DNA of 64,000 nt from Insolitispirillum peregrinum. Lineage in GTDB: Bacteria > Pseudomonadota > Alphaproteobacteria > Rhodospirillales > Rhodospirillaceae. Within the stretch, counting starts at the first letter, position 1; each line of letters opens with the position of its first letter. The DNA lies in contig NZ_FTOA01000005.1 of assembly GCF_900156605.1 (NCBI RefSeq), forward strand, positions 1 to 64,000, in the 5' to 3' direction. Below, piece after piece: positions 8,632 to 18,346 of the stretch. The notes beneath the pieces were generated by a model. It was not told the origin of the DNA. It saw only the letters and a list, made by a program, of their open reading frames with translations, and did no database searches. The translations under genes were made by a program, and so were the position numbers.

Positions 8632-9590
8632 GCCTGTGCCTCCTTGCGGGCAGCGACACTGTCGGCACTGACCATCGCCATACCGGCAATCCACTCGTCA
8701 ATCGGGTGGTAATAGTGCGTGGTGGTCCGGTACTCGCCAACAGCCTGCATACAGGCAAAGGCGGCGATCCAGGCCCGGATTTCCTGACCACCGCGACCAC
8801 CGTGCTCCAGAATTTCCTCGTTGGTCATCGCCATGAAGCGGTCCATGTCGGCCTGAGAAAAGCTGTCAATCAGCCCCATGTCCCATTCCGCATTCAGGCG
8901 CAGGCTTTCGCCTTTGCCCTCGGCCAGCAAACGACCGGTGTTTAAAACGCGCTGCTGACGGGTATTGCGCGCTTCGGGGGTGGGGTTGCGCCCTGCAATG
9001 AGGAATTCCTCGATCTCGGGCGGGACCGAGCCAAATTGTGGCGTCGGGGGATCATGCGACAAGCCACCTGAACCGATCACCAGAACGCGCTCGGGGCGCT
9101 GGCTCAGGAACCGTCCGACCGCCTGCCCCAACTGCACCGCCCGCCGGCAGGGTGGCAAGGGACGGGCAGCGCCATTGATAAAGATCGGAATTACCGGATA
9201 ACGCCCGACCGACCCCGCCAGCAATTCCAGTGGCTGGGTAAATCCATGGTCCGCCTGCATCCGGTAAGAATAGGGTACGTCCAGGTCTTCGGCCTGCAAG
9301 GCTTGAACCAGATCCAGCGCGAGGGCTTCGGGGACATTCAGCGGGCCGTGCCCAATGTCCCAGTCTCCGGCACAGGCCGCCCGCAACCCGATGCAGAATG
9401 GCGGCATCAGGTCATAGAAAAAGCCGTTGAAGTGATCGGGGGCAAACAGGACAATGACTTCGGGATCATAGGCCGCAACGTCGGCAGCAAGATCCTTGAA
9501 AGCCTGCCGGGCTTTGGCTTCAACATCCGCCGGTGGATGGATGAACTCCATCATCGGGGTATGGGATGCGCAAACAAGTTTGACGGGCAT
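8628..9590 (-). CDS. mhpB: 2,3-dihydroxyphenylpropionate 1,2-dioxygenase MhpB
   Basis: This extradiol (meta-cleavage) dioxygenase opens the ring of 2,3-dihydroxyphenylpropionate or dihydroxycinnamate. The 320-residue protein belongs to the LigB superfamily and resembles MhpB along its length. Visible landmarks are LFAPDHFNGFFYDLMPPFC, the catalytic-His segments MQADHGFTQPLE and GSGGLSHDPP, and PIDEWIAGM near the end. I start it at the ATG at 9590. The frame is open to 9659 but that stretch lies in a repeat. It follows hcaB on the same strand after a gap of 115 bases filled by a module A repeat. Confidence 0.93.
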   Translation of the reverse strand: MPVKLVCASHTPMMEFIHPPADVEAKARQAFKDLAADVAAYDPEVIVLFAPDHFNGFFYDLMPPFCIGLRAACAGDWDIGHGPLNVPEALALDLVQALQAEDLDVPYSYRMQADHGFTQPLELLAGSVGRYPVIPIFINGAARPLPPCRRAVQLGQAVGRFLSQRPERVLVIGSGGLSHDPPTPQFGSVPPEIEEFLIAGRNPTPEARNTRQQRVLNTGRLLAEGKGESLRLNAEWDMGLIDSFSQADMDRFMAMTNEEILEHGGRGGQEIRAWIAAFACMQAVGEYRTTTHYYHPIDEWIAGMAMVSADSVAARKEAQA

Positions 9591-9608
9591 GGGTTGGTTT
9601 CTCCCGCT

Positions 9609-9657
9609 GGAGCATTGTGCGAAAAGCGGGGCCCGGCTTTCGCAAAAACAATGCGGC
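9609..9657. repeat. Module A intergenic hairpin repeat, copy 3
   Basis: GGAGCATTGTGCGAAAAGCGGG runs to CTTTCGCAAAAACAATGCGGCA. GCATTGT/ACAATGC and GCGAAAAG/CTTTCGC pair. It sits in the gap between hcaB and mhpB, followed by a partial second copy (TGTGCGCAAAAGTGG, about 9679-9695). It could separate the expression of the two gene groups. Confidence 0.55.
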
Positions 9658-9705
9658 AATACAAAAGATCAGAGCAGTCCTTGTGCGCAAAAGTGGGGGG
9701 CGGTG

Positions 9706-10518
9706 TTACAGGTCAAGCCCGCCAGCAACATGGCGAATGCCGCGAATGCCCAGTCCACAATCGGCATTGATCATCACGCCGGTCAGCGTCCGGTTGTTCT
9801 GTCGCGACGCCAGCAGGACATACGAGCCGGTAAAATCCGCTGGCGACGGGAAGTCCTGCAACGGCAGGATGGCGCGAATGGCCTCGGGCGAGCGGGAGTC
9901 CATGATCGCCATGTCCTGCTGCCCCAAAGCGCCAGGCCCGCGCAGGTCGCTGGCCATGCCGCTGGGAGCGACGGCGTTCACGCGCACTTTCGGGGCCAGT
10001 TCGTAGGCAAGCTGACGGACCAGTCCAACTCCGGCATGCTTCGAGGCGGTGTACAACGGCCCGCCACCACCGGAATAAAAGGCCGAATTGGACAGGGTAA
10101 AGATGATGCTGCCCTGCGACGCCAGCAAAGCCGCTGCTGCGGCCTTGGCCCCCAGCAGATAGCCGCGCACGTTGATGGCAAAAAGCTCGTCAAAGGCAGC
10201 CTCGATCCGGCTATCGGGGATCGACAGCAGGCTTGCCCCGTGATCCCACACCGCCGCGTTGCCAATGAAGCAGTCAAGCGCCCCAAAGCGCTCAACCGTT
10301 GCGACAACCGCCCGCTGATTGTCCGCCAGCGAACGCACATCCCCAACAACGCCCAGCACCTCTCCGGCAAAGTCGGTTGCCAGTTGCGCCACTTTTTCCG
10401 CGCTTTTCTCCAGCACCGCCACCCGGGCTCCTTCGGTGAGGAACCGTTCGACCAGCGCCCGCCCCAACCCCGACCCACCGCCAGTGATCAGGGCAGTCTG
10501 TCCCTGCAACCAGCTCAT
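9706..10518 (-). CDS. hcaB: cis-dihydrodiol dehydrogenase HcaB
   Basis: The enzyme oxidises the cis-2,3-dihydrodiol of phenylpropionate or cinnamate to the catechol, making NADH. It is a short-chain dehydrogenase of 270 residues: GGGSGLG nucleotide loop (about 13-19), GNAAVWD, the catalytic Ser in [10 protein letters not shown], and YTASK with the catalytic Tyr and Lys. The start at 10518 overlaps the hcaC stop by ATGA. It is the last gene of the hcaEFCB group. The identity is supported strongly by operon context, since the SDR family alone is very broad. Confidence 0.9.
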   Translation of the reverse strand: MSWLQGQTALITGGGSGLGRALVERFLTEGARVAVLEKSAEKVAQLATDFAGEVLGVVGDVRSLADNQRAVVATVERFGALDCFIGNAAVWDHGASLLSIPDSRIEAAFDELFAINVRGYLLGAKAAAAALLASQGSIIFTLSNSAFYSGGGGPLYTASKHAGVGLVRQLAYELAPKVRVNAVAPSGMASDLRGPGALGQQDMAIMDSRSPEAIRAILPLQDFPSPADFTGSYVLLASRQNNRTLTGVMINADCGLGIRGIRHVAGGLDL

Positions 10519-10838
10519 TGGCTTTCTCCTGTCGGGACCAGAACATACAGGCTGTCGCCGTCTTCGAGCACCTCGAAGGTCTTCAGGTCCACCGTTGCCG
10601 GTTGGGTCAGCGCACGGCCGGTGCGCAGGCAGAAACGCGCCGTATGCACCGGACATTCGACCGTACAGTCGTCTTCCAGATAGCCGTCAGACATCGAGGC
10701 TTCACCATGAGTACAACGGTCGGCCAGCGCGTAGATGGTGCCATCAAGGTTGAACACCGCAACAGCCGGGTCACAATCCACCCGACGAGCTTCGCCGGGT
10801 GGAAGGTCTGCGGTCAGACACACAAAGATCTTTTCCAT
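10515..10838 (-). CDS. hcaC: Rieske ferredoxin of the dioxygenase, HcaC
   Basis: This small electron carrier sits between HcaD and the terminal oxygenase HcaEF. The 107 residues include one Rieske [2Fe-2S] site: [13 protein letters not shown] and [10 protein letters not shown] give the CxH...CxxH pattern. Length and layout match HcaC. The start at 10838 was chosen because longer readings run over the hcaF C terminus. It lies two bases after hcaF and overlaps hcaB. Confidence 0.93.
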   Translation of the reverse strand: MEKIFVCLTADLPPGEARRVDCDPAVAVFNLDGTIYALADRCTHGEASMSDGYLEDDCTVECPVHTARFCLRTGRALTQPATVDLKTFEVLEDGDSLYVLVPTGESQ

Positions 10839-10840
10839 GA

Positions 10841-11407
10841 TTACAAAATGATGCTGATGTTCGGCGCGGTCAGCACAAACTGATCCAGCTCCAGATCCCG
10901 GCGGACCAGTTCCCACCCGGCCGGGGTTTCAACCCGCCGCAGACGGTCACGGCGGGTACCGATGAAATCGTGATGATCACGATGCTTGGCAGCGCGGTGA
11001 ACCAGATAGTTGCACGACACCACCACCTCATCGCCCACCAGCTCCAGCACGCGCACGTTGCTGACGAAATGGCGGGTGCGGGACGCCGGTTCTTCGGACC
11101 AGGCCATACCGGTTTCCAGCCGGGCAATGCGCCGTTCAAGCTGGTACTTGCTTTCGTTGAAGATATAGGTGGTCGGCGGCTGCTGGCCCTTGCGGCGGTC
11201 GCGGGTTTGCGCCAGCGTGTTGGTCATCAGGACATAGGAAATGTCGTCGGCCACCAGATCGAGCCATTGGCGGAACTGGCGTTCATCCAGCAGGGCTGCT
11301 TCGAGATACAGGAACTGCTCGATGCGGAATTGCAGTTCCGGCGTTACGGCTGCCGCCGATACTGCGGCCTCGACCGGCGGACGGATCAGCGTCATTGTCT
11401 CAGCCAT
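10841..11407 (-). CDS. hcaF: Phenylpropionate dioxygenase small (beta) subunit HcaF
   Basis: This is the structural beta subunit of the terminal ring-hydroxylating dioxygenase. It has the cystatin-like fold and no metal site. At 188 residues it has the family marks [30 protein letters not shown] and SNVRVLEL. The ATG at 11407 overlaps the hcaE stop by eight bases. A later ATG at 11395 is also possible. Confidence 0.92.
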   Translation of the reverse strand: MAETMTLIRPPVEAAVSAAAVTPELQFRIEQFLYLEAALLDERQFRQWLDLVADDISYVLMTNTLAQTRDRRKGQQPPTTYIFNESKYQLERRIARLETGMAWSEEPASRTRHFVSNVRVLELVGDEVVVSCNYLVHRAAKHRDHHDFIGTRRDRLRRVETPAGWELVRRDLELDQFVLTAPNISIIL

Positions 11408-12764
11408 TGACGACTTCCTTTTCGTAGGAGGCAGACAGAGCCTCGATTTCATCCCAGCTTTCCGCGGTCATCATGTCGGCCCACCGCTGGTAAAACCCGC
11501 GCGCCGCCGTTTCCGCAAAGGTGTAGTTGGTCACCCCCGGAATGCCGTCCTGACGGCGTTCTTCAAAGCCCATGCCCATCTGGATGCAGAAATCGGACTG
11601 CTGGGCAATGCGGCCCTTCAGCACCTTTTGCACTTCGACCCAGTTTTCGGAATCGTCCTGTTCAAGGAAGCCTGCCGGACCAAAGGCGCGGGCGTGACTG
11701 AGCTTCAGCGCCTCTTTCACCTCGTCGGGAGCCTGCTTGTCGGCAATGCAGAAGGCCCACACCTCGATCTGGTTCGGCCCCTTGGGGTGCCAAATGCGCA
11801 GGGTCTGCGTCCCGTTCAGCCATGACAGCGACGGGAACATGGTATTGTGACCGGCCAGACGCAAAGCACGGACACGGCCAAGACGCTGCTCGGCTTCGGC
11901 ATAGGTGTCGCGGAAATAGTTGGATACCGCCCCGGCCACCCACACATTGGCGTCGGCTTTTTCGGTGAAGAAAAAGGCGCTGCCGTGACCCTGACCGGAA
12001 AACTGCACGCCCCCCTGTGCATTGGCCCATACCGGGCGGGCCGTTTGGCCATCCCCCAGCGGCGCACCATCGGCCTTGTTTTCCGTCGCCACCTGCAACA
12101 CCTGCACCGCCGAAGCGTGGGTATAGGGCGCATGGTACTGGTCGCTGCAGAACTGCTCGGCGGCAAATTTCCAGTTGCAGTCGATCACCCATTTATGGAT
12201 GCCGCCGACCACTTCGACACCGCCTTCGCGACGATCCAGAAAACCGTCGAGATACCAGGCCATGTCCCCCAGATAGTCTTCCAGAGACGGCGCGTTGCGA
12301 TCCCAGTTGCCGAACACCAGCCCCTTGTAAACGCTGAGGCGCGGCACCTTGATCAGGCCCCATTTGCTTTTGTCGAGCTTGTTGCGATAGGCCTGTTCTT
12401 CAAGCGGGACCGAAGACAGGCCACCATCCAGCCCGAATGCCCAGCCGTGATAGGCGCAGGTGAACATTTTGGTGTTCCCGCTATCGGCATGGCACAGCTT
12501 CATGCCCCGATGGCGGCACTGATTGAGAAAGGCGGCAATAGACCCGTCTTTTTCACGCACCACCACCACCGGGTCTTCGCCCATGAAGGTGGTGAAGAAG
12601 TCGCCTGCCTTGGGAATCAGGCTTTCATGGGTCAGAAACAGCCAGCTCCGCGCAAAGATGCGCTCCAGTTCCAGATCATAGATGGCCTGATCGGTGTAAA
12701 TGGCTGGCTTGACGGTGCCTTGCCGGGAATTCACAAGGCTGCGAATGTTTAAAGGATCATTCAT
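11400..12764 (-). CDS. hcaE: Phenylpropionate/cinnamate dioxygenase large (alpha) subunit HcaE
   Basis: This is the catalytic subunit, which adds both atoms of O2 to the ring of 3-phenylpropionate or cinnamate to give the cis-dihydrodiol. The 454-residue protein has an N-terminal Rieske domain ([14 protein letters not shown] and [10 protein letters not shown], about residues 81-108). The catalytic domain holds the mononuclear iron site [14 protein letters not shown] (about 203-216). It is first in the hcaEFCB group, divergent from hcaR. The 249-base gap should contain the HcaR-controlled promoters. Confidence 0.95.
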   Translation of the reverse strand: MNDPLNIRSLVNSRQGTVKPAIYTDQAIYDLELERIFARSWLFLTHESLIPKAGDFFTTFMGEDPVVVVREKDGSIAAFLNQCRHRGMKLCHADSGNTKMFTCAYHGWAFGLDGGLSSVPLEEQAYRNKLDKSKWGLIKVPRLSVYKGLVFGNWDRNAPSLEDYLGDMAWYLDGFLDRREGGVEVVGGIHKWVIDCNWKFAAEQFCSDQYHAPYTHASAVQVLQVATENKADGAPLGDGQTARPVWANAQGGVQFSGQGHGSAFFFTEKADANVWVAGAVSNYFRDTYAEAEQRLGRVRALRLAGHNTMFPSLSWLNGTQTLRIWHPKGPNQIEVWAFCIADKQAPDEVKEALKLSHARAFGPAGFLEQDDSENWVEVQKVLKGRIAQQSDFCIQMGMGFEERRQDGIPGVTNYTFAETAARGFYQRWADMMTAESWDEIEALSASYEKEVVNG

Positions 12765-13013
12765 GATAAAAGGTTTCCTCCCACCGACGGAGCGTATGCC
12801 CCGTCAGAACCATTGTTTTTTGCTGTGAACCGCAGAGCCTGACCGATGCGGCAAAGCTGTGCCGGTGGCAGCCCCGGTGCGGGGATGAGCCCGGGGCATC
12901 ACTGGTGACGTCGATACAGATAGAGGACTGCCGCCCCAGACTGTCGCCGGGCGCACCGAAGGGGAAATATTTATTTTCTTGTGAAACTATCGTTTTTATG
13001 TCTAAGTCAAAAA
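12765..13013. promoter_or_regulatory. Divergent promoter region hcaE / hcaR
   Basis: This 249-base gap separates hcaE (leftward) from hcaR (rightward). The right third is AT-rich (GGGAAATATTTATTTTCTTG, near 12960-12980) and would hold the hcaR promoter. TTTCTTGTGAAA (12975-12986) is a small imperfect inverted repeat of the kind LysR proteins bind. I see no gene here. Confidence 0.4.
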
Positions 13014-13907
13014 ATGGAACTCCGACATTTGCGCTATTTTGTGGCGGTGGCTGAGGAACTCAACTTCACCCGCGCTGCCGAGCGTCTGCGCACCGCTCAA
13101 CCATCCCTCAGTCAACAAATCCGCGATCTGGAAGACGAGGTTGGAACCCCTTTGTTTGTACGCACCAAGCGGCGGGTCGAGCTGACCGCAGCCGGTGCGG
13201 TCTTTCTGGACGAGGCCCGGCTGGTCCTGGCGCAAAGCCAGCGGGCCATCAGCCTCGCCCGCCGCACGGCCCAGACCGAAGGCGGCACCCTGACCATCGG
13301 CTTTGTTCCCGCTGCCGAGGTCAAGATCTTTCCGAACATGCTGACCGCCATGCGGGCACGCTTCCCCAACCTGCAACTGGTCCTGCGCAGCCTGACCACC
13401 GCAGAACAACGGACCGCACTGCTGGATCATTCCATTGATGTCGCATTCATGCGGCTTCCAGCCGATGATGTCCGCCTGTCCCTTGAAGTCGTCCTGCAGG
13501 AAAAAATTGAAATCGCCCTGCCTGCAACGCACCCGTTGGCCGCCCAGGACACCATCTCGGTTCATCAACTGACCGATGTGCCATTCCTGCATATTGCCCC
13601 CCTGCATGCGGGAAGCCTGCACGGAGTGATCGAGTCCTTTCTGGCCGAGCACAACATTTCACTGCGTCCCCAACAAGAGGTCGAAAACGTTCTGACCCTG
13701 CTGACCCTGATCAGCATGAACGAGGGATTTTCCTTTCTGCCGGACTATGCCCACCGCCTGCTGTTTCGCAACGTTGTTGGCCGCCCCCTGCGGGAGCAGA
13801 GCCCGACGGTTGGTCTGGCGATGGTCTGGCGCACGACCGACCAGTCTCCCGAACTGATGACCTTTCTGGATCTGGTCCGCCAATCGCTGACGATGGCGAC
13901 AGATTAA
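13014..13907 (+). CDS. hcaR: LysR-type activator HcaR
   Basis: This LysR regulator of phenylpropionate and cinnamate degradation is 297 residues long. Its start MELRHLRYFVAVAEELNFTR is nearly the same as E. coli HcaR. The DNA-binding domain is residues 1-60 (AERLRTAQPSLSQQIRDLE), and the effector domain opens with LTIGFVPAAEVKIFPNML. The ATG at 13014 gives the family length; the frame is open to 12981. It is divergent from hcaE and upstream of mhpCDFE on the same strand, so it may control both arms of the pathway. Confidence 0.92.
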   Translation: MELRHLRYFVAVAEELNFTRAAERLRTAQPSLSQQIRDLEDEVGTPLFVRTKRRVELTAAGAVFLDEARLVLAQSQRAISLARRTAQTEGGTLTIGFVPAAEVKIFPNMLTAMRARFPNLQLVLRSLTTAEQRTALLDHSIDVAFMRLPADDVRLSLEVVLQEKIEIALPATHPLAAQDTISVHQLTDVPFLHIAPLHAGSLHGVIESFLAEHNISLRPQQEVENVLTLLTLISMNEGFSFLPDYAHRLLFRNVVGRPLREQSPTVGLAMVWRTTDQSPELMTFLDLVRQSLTMATD

Positions 13908-14010
13908 GACGTAAAACATACTTTTGTTAATCTGAATATGTATTGGCGTCCCCGTCTGCGGGTTTCCATTCTTTTGCTCTCTGGAAAAAGCAAACGGGAG
14001 GATAACCCCA
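13908..14010 (+). promoter_or_regulatory. Gap between hcaR and mhpC with ribosome site
   Basis: This gap of 103 bases is AT-rich on the left (ACATACTTTTGTTAATCTG) and could hold a separate mhp promoter. TTTTGCTCTC..AAAAGCAAA gives a weak hairpin. GGGAGGA (13997-14003) is a strong ribosome site for mhpC. Confidence 0.4.
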
Positions 14011-14916
14011 ATGACGACCCATACCCCGGAGCAAGCCCCCCCCCACAGTCCCCAGCCCGAGTTCCGCTCGCTGTGGTCGGCGATTGCCGGTGGCGAAGTG
14101 TCCTTGCGACACATCGACGCAAACGGCGTCCGCACCCGTGTGCTGGAGGCCGGTAGCGGCCCGACACTGATTTTTCTGCATGGAATCTCGGGACATCTGG
14201 AGGCCTACCACCGCAACATCCTGTCCCACGCCAAACATTTTCGCGTGCTGGCCATCGACATGCTCGGACATGGTTTTACCGACAAGCCGGATCGGGATTA
14301 CGAGATTATCGACTATGTGAACCACCTGCGTGATGTGATCGACGCCTTGGGGGTGGACAAGATTCACCTGTCCGGTGAATCCCTTGGCGGCTGGGTGGCG
14401 GCCCGCTTTGCCGCCCTGTACCCTGACCGCATTGACCGGCTGGTCCTGAACACCGCTGGTGGCATGATCGCCGACCCCAGGGTGATGGAGCGCCTGCGCA
14501 CCCTCAGCCTGAATGCCGTCCGCTCGCCTGACCGCGAGGCAACCCGCAAGCGGCTGGAATTCCTGATGCTTGACCCGTCCATTGTCACCGAAGACCTGGT
14601 GGAATCACGCTTTGCCTGCTTCCGCCAGCCCGGTATGGTGACGGCCATGGAACGCATCATGTGTCTGCAGGACATGGATGTCCGCCAGCGGAACATGCTC
14701 ACCCCCGACGAGCTGGGCCGGATTCAGGCCGAAACCCTGGTGCTGTGGACCACCCACGACCCGACGGCCAGCGTCGAAGTCGGACAGAGACTGGCCGATC
14801 TGGTCCCCGCAAGCCGGTTTGTGGTGATGGACAATTGCGGCCACTGGCCCCAATACGAAGACCCCGACACCTTCAACCGCCTGCACATCGCCTTTTTGCT
14901 GGGGCAAGACGCATGA
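14011..14916 (+). CDS. mhpC: Meta-cleavage product hydrolase MhpC
   Basis: This alpha/beta hydrolase splits the C-C bond of the MhpB ring-cleavage product, releasing succinate (or fumarate from cinnamate) and 2-hydroxypenta-2,4-dienoate. In its 301 residues the oxyanion segment is [17 protein letters not shown], the nucleophile elbow is [11 protein letters not shown], and the acid and His lie in TTHDPTAS and [12 protein letters not shown]. It is first in mhpCDFE, with a strong ribosome site, and overlaps mhpD by ATGA. Confidence 0.92.
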   Translation: MTTHTPEQAPPHSPQPEFRSLWSAIAGGEVSLRHIDANGVRTRVLEAGSGPTLIFLHGISGHLEAYHRNILSHAKHFRVLAIDMLGHGFTDKPDRDYEIIDYVNHLRDVIDALGVDKIHLSGESLGGWVAARFAALYPDRIDRLVLNTAGGMIADPRVMERLRTLSLNAVRSPDREATRKRLEFLMLDPSIVTEDLVESRFACFRQPGMVTAMERIMCLQDMDVRQRNMLTPDELGRIQAETLVLWTTHDPTASVEVGQRLADLVPASRFVVMDNCGHWPQYEDPDTFNRLHIAFLLGQDA

Positions 14917-15713
14917 TCTCCCAGCAAACCGATGTCCTGACACTCGCCGCCAACCGGCTGTCATCAGCCGAAAGCAGCCGCACCCCCTGCGCACCACTGA
15001 GTGACATTTTGCCTGCGCAGGACGTGGATCTTGCCTATCAGGTGCAGAATATCAACACCCAGCGCCGCCTGACTGCGGGCCATGCACTGGTTGGACGCAA
15101 AATCGGCCTGACGTCAAAAGCCGTTCAGGCCCAGCTTGGCGTCGATCAGCCCGATTACGGGATGCTGTTCGATGACATGGCAGTGCCCGATGGCTGGGAA
15201 ATCGCCAGCGGTCGCCTGTTGCAGCCGAAAGCCGAGGCTGAAATTGCCTTTGTGCTCGGTCGTGACCTCGGCAGCGAGCACATCACTCTGGCCGACATCA
15301 TCGGTGCCGTCGAGTATGCCTTACCAGCGATCGAGGTGGTTGATTCCCGCATCGCCAACTGGAAAATCTCGATCGTCGATACGGTTGCCGACAATGCCTC
15401 CAGCGGCTTGTATGTGCTGGGCGGCCATCCGCGCCGTCTCTCCGACCTGAATCTGCGCGACTGCGCAATGGTGATGACCAGACAGGGCCAGCCCGTTTCC
15501 ACCGGTGTCGGGGCCGCGTGCCTGGGCAATCCCCTCAATGCACTGTGGTGGCTGGCACAAATGATGGTGCGCGTCGGTCGTCCACTGCAAGCCGGTGATA
15601 CCGTCCTGTCCGGGGCGTTGGGCCCAATGGTCAGCGCCACCCCCGGTGACGTTCTCGAAGCCAGCATAACCGGGCTTGGCTCGGTCCGGGCAGCCTTCGC
15701 CAAGGAGTCCTGA
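14913..15713 (+). CDS. mhpD: 2-keto-4-pentenoate hydratase MhpD
   Basis: It adds water to 2-hydroxypenta-2,4-dienoate to give 4-hydroxy-2-oxovalerate. The 266 residues include the family segment [19 protein letters not shown] and the metal-binding [14 protein letters not shown] with its ExE pair. [14 protein letters not shown] and VADNASSG complete the active site. I start it at the ATG at 14913, which overlaps the mhpC stop. The longer open frame upstream is only the shadow of mhpC. Confidence 0.93.
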   Translation: MISQQTDVLTLAANRLSSAESSRTPCAPLSDILPAQDVDLAYQVQNINTQRRLTAGHALVGRKIGLTSKAVQAQLGVDQPDYGMLFDDMAVPDGWEIASGRLLQPKAEAEIAFVLGRDLGSEHITLADIIGAVEYALPAIEVVDSRIANWKISIVDTVADNASSGLYVLGGHPRRLSDLNLRDCAMVMTRQGQPVSTGVGAACLGNPLNALWWLAQMMVRVGRPLQAGDTVLSGALGPMVSATPGDVLEASITGLGSVRAAFAKES

Positions 15714-15714
15714 A

Positions 15715-16644
15715 ATGACAAAACACCAGGTTGCGATCATCGGATCGGGCAATATCGGCACCGATCTGATGATCAAGGTCATGCGCCTGTCCAAAACCCT
15801 CCAAATGGGGGCGATGGTTGGGATTGACCCGAATTCTGACGGCCTTGCCCGTGCGGCCCGCATGGGCGTCGCCACCACTCATCACGGCATTGAAGGGCTG
15901 GTGGCCCTGCCGAATTTCAAGGACATCCGCTTTGTCTTTGATGCCACATCGGCCGGTGCACACGCTCACCATAATGCCGTCCTGCAAGCCCACGGCAAAC
16001 GGGTCATTGACCTGACCCCCGCCGCCCTTGGTCCCTATGTGGTGCCCGCGGTGAATCTGGGACAGCATCTGGACGCCACCAACGTCAACATGGTGACCTG
16101 CGGTGGTCAGGCAACGGTCCCCATTGTCGCCGCCGTGTCGCAGGTGGCAAAGGTCCATTACGGGGAAATCATTGCCTCGATTTCGTCGCGTTCCGCCGGT
16201 CCGGGCACCCGCGCCAACATTGACGAATTCACCGAAACCACTTCCCGCGCCATCGAAGTGGTCGGCAAGGCCGGACGCGGCAAGGCGATCATTATTCTGA
16301 ACCCGGCAGAGCCTCCGCTGATCATGCGCGATACCGTCTTTACCCTCAGTGAAGACGCCGATCCCGCAGCCGTCCGAGAATCCATTCAGCAGATGGTCGA
16401 AACCGTCCAGGGATATGTGCCCGGCTATCGCCTGAAACAGGATGTGCAATTCGAGCGTATCGGCGGCAACAGCCCGCTGAAAATCCCCGGATATGGCACG
16501 TTCTCCGGCCTGAAGACCTCGGTCTTGCTGGAAGTCGAAGGCGCTGCCCACTATCTGCCGGCCTATGCCGGTAATCTTGACATCATGACGTCGGCGGCCA
16601 TGCGGACCGCCGAGCACATGGCTGAACGAATGGTGATGGCATGA
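15715..16644 (+). CDS. mhpF: Acylating acetaldehyde dehydrogenase MhpF
   Basis: It oxidises acetaldehyde to acetyl-CoA with NAD and coenzyme A, working as a complex with the aldolase MhpE that passes acetaldehyde through a tunnel. The 309 residues show the nucleotide-binding [17 protein letters not shown], the catalytic Cys in [14 protein letters not shown], and [23 protein letters not shown] at 15701-15706 sets the ATG at 15715. It overlaps mhpE by ATGA, consistent with the two-protein complex. Confidence 0.95.
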   Translation: MTKHQVAIIGSGNIGTDLMIKVMRLSKTLQMGAMVGIDPNSDGLARAARMGVATTHHGIEGLVALPNFKDIRFVFDATSAGAHAHHNAVLQAHGKRVIDLTPAALGPYVVPAVNLGQHLDATNVNMVTCGGQATVPIVAAVSQVAKVHYGEIIASISSRSAGPGTRANIDEFTETTSRAIEVVGKAGRGKAIIILNPAEPPLIMRDTVFTLSEDADPAAVRESIQQMVETVQGYVPGYRLKQDVQFERIGGNSPLKIPGYGTFSGLKTSVLLEVEGAAHYLPAYAGNLDIMTSAAMRTAEHMAERMVMA

Positions 16645-17660
16645 GCACGCTTTATATCCAGGACGTCACCTTGCGCGATGGCATGCACCCCTGCCGCCAT
16701 CAGTACAGTCTGGACACTGTTCGTGCCATTGTCGGGGCGCTGGACTCTGCCGGGGTTGATGCCATTGAAATTGCCCATGGGGATGGCTTGTCCGGATCAA
16801 GCTTCAACTATGGCTTTGGCGCCGAAACCGATCTGGAGTGGATCGAGGCTGCCGCCGATACGGCCAGAAAAGCCCGGCTGGCCACACTGCTGATTCCCGG
16901 TATCGGCACCCTTCACGACCTCAAGGCGGCCCATTCAGCGGGCATCAGCAGTGTCCGCGTGGCCACCCACTGCACCGAAGCCGACATCTCCCGCCAGCAT
17001 ATCGCCTGTGCCCGAGAGCTGGGGATGGATACGGTTGGCTTTCTGATGATGAGCCACATGGCCGAACCGGCTTTGCTGGCCCAACAAGCCAAACTGATGG
17101 AAAGCTATGGGGCACAAACCGTCTATGTGACGGATTCAGCCGGTTCCATGACGCCAAAAGACATTACCGCACGGGTCCAGGCTGTGCGCGACGTCCTGTT
17201 GCCCGAAACGGCCATTGGCATTCACGCGCACCATAACCTGTCGTTTGGCGTTGCCAATTCGTGTGCTGCTGTCGAGGCCGGGGCAACACGCATTGATGCC
17301 TCGCTGGCGGGAATGGGGGCGGGAGCTGGCAACGCACCGCTTGAAGTCTTCATTGCTGCGGCGGATCGTCTGGGTTATCGGCATGGCTGTGATCTGTTCA
17401 AGCTGATGGATGCCGCCGAAGATCTGGTTCGTCCATTGCAGGACCGCCCGGTTCAGGTGGACCGGGAAAGCCTGTCTCTGGGCTACGCCGGTGTTTACTC
17501 CAGCTTTCTCCGCCATGCTGAAACAGCCGCCAGGACCTATGGCATCGAAGCACGCGCCATCCTGATGGAACTCGGCAAGCGCAAGATGGTGGGCGGACAA
17601 GAAGACATGATCATCGACGTCGCCCTCGACCTTGCCAGACAAAAGAGTGCTGCACTCTAA
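16641..17660 (+). CDS. mhpE: 4-hydroxy-2-oxovalerate aldolase MhpE
   Basis: It cleaves 4-hydroxy-2-oxovalerate to pyruvate and acetaldehyde. It is a DRE-TIM metallolyase of 339 residues: [15 protein letters not shown] at the start supplies the metal-binding Asp and catalytic His, and [11 protein letters not shown] holds the metal-binding His pair. The C-terminal DmpG-type dimerisation region follows ([21 protein letters not shown]). It is the last gene of mhpCDFE. A repeat element starts three bases after its TAA stop. Confidence 0.95.
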   Translation: MSTLYIQDVTLRDGMHPCRHQYSLDTVRAIVGALDSAGVDAIEIAHGDGLSGSSFNYGFGAETDLEWIEAAADTARKARLATLLIPGIGTLHDLKAAHSAGISSVRVATHCTEADISRQHIACARELGMDTVGFLMMSHMAEPALLAQQAKLMESYGAQTVYVTDSAGSMTPKDITARVQAVRDVLLPETAIGIHAHHNLSFGVANSCAAVEAGATRIDASLAGMGAGAGNAPLEVFIAAADRLGYRHGCDLFKLMDAAEDLVRPLQDRPVQVDRESLSLGYAGVYSSFLRHAETAARTYGIEARAILMELGKRKMVGGQEDMIIDVALDLARQKSAAL

Positions 17661-17662
17661 AG

Positions 17663-17810
17663 CCGTGAGCGCAAAAACGGGAACCTGCAGGACACCACAG
17701 TACGGGAACAAGGATGTGGAGCGCTGCTCCACACCTCGCCGGGGCCATCAGGCCCCGGACCCCATTCCCTTGATCCGGCCTCCGCCGGACAGCCTGATAT
17801 CCCGGCGGGA
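17663..17810. repeat. Repeat element downstream of mhpE, decayed copy
   Basis: It has a module A fragment (GTGAGCGCAAAA) and an inner arm GACACCACAGTAC like that at 5183-5210. It also has a perfect palindrome TGTGGAGCGCTGCTCCACA (17715-17733) and CCGGGGCCATCAGGCCCCGG. The terminal TAGACCAG arms are missing. Between convergent mhpE and the thioesterase gene its hairpins probably end both transcripts. Confidence 0.55.
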
Positions 17811-17815
17811 TTGCC

Positions 17816-18211
17816 TCAGGTTTCACACTCAAGGTTCCCGGCCCTCGCTATTGCTACCGGCCGCCCGTCATCATCTATCGCCACCATGACAAAGCGCCCC
17901 CGAATGGCCAGACGCCGTTGACCACTGGTCAGGCTCTCGGCGAAGGCTTCCACGCGCACGGTTACCGAACTTCGTCCAACGCTTTCGACCTCTGCCAGAC
18001 AATCCAGCATCTCGCCCACCCTGACCGGGGCCAGGAAATCCACCCGTTCGGATGCGGCCATCACCACCGGATTCCGGGCCCGGCGACTGGCAGCCACCAC
18101 CGCAACCTTCCCCATGATCCCCAAAGCATTTCCCGCAAACAACGTCCCATGATGATTGGCCTGATCGGGAAACACCAATTCTACCAGCCTGCTTTCAACC
18201 AATCCTGACAT
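17816..18211 (-). CDS. Hotdog-fold acyl-CoA thioesterase
   Basis: This probably hydrolyses acyl-CoA to free acid and CoA in the cytoplasm. The 131-residue protein has the YciA/BACH-type pattern: LVFPDQANHHGTLFAGNALGIM carries the active-site segment, followed by SERVDFLAPVRVGE and SVTVRVEAFAE. The ATG at 18211 starts at the family motif. It is divergent from the ScfR regulator over a gap that contains that regulator's likely operators, so it may be co-regulated with propionate metabolism. The acyl chain it prefers cannot be told. Confidence 0.8.
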   Translation of the reverse strand: MSGLVESRLVELVFPDQANHHGTLFAGNALGIMGKVAVVAASRRARNPVVMAASERVDFLAPVRVGEMLDCLAEVESVGRSSVTVRVEAFAESLTSGQRRLAIRGRFVMVAIDDDGRPVAIARAGNLECET

Positions 18212-18245
18212 GGCTTTCCGCCTTTCGCTTGCATGCCGAACCATT

Positions 18246-18337
18246 ATTTGCAAATCTACGCCAGCTTTTTCTTTGTGAAATCACTGAAAAAGCGACGATT
18301 TGCGAGCAAATGGTCAGGATTTTGCAAATATTGCGAA
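18246..18337. promoter_or_regulatory. TTTGCAAA-type operator cluster upstream of scfR
   Basis: Three related sites lie here: ATTTGCAAAT (18246-18255, perfect palindrome), ATTTGCGAGCAAAT (18298-18311) and TTTTGCAAATATTGCGAA (18320-18337). The same words occur before prpC at 19818-19844. RamB and PrpR, relatives of the regulator encoded here, bind TTTGCAAA-type sites in actinobacteria. Autoregulation and control of the divergent thioesterase are inferred. Confidence 0.6.
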
Positions 18338-18346
18338 GGAGGCTTC

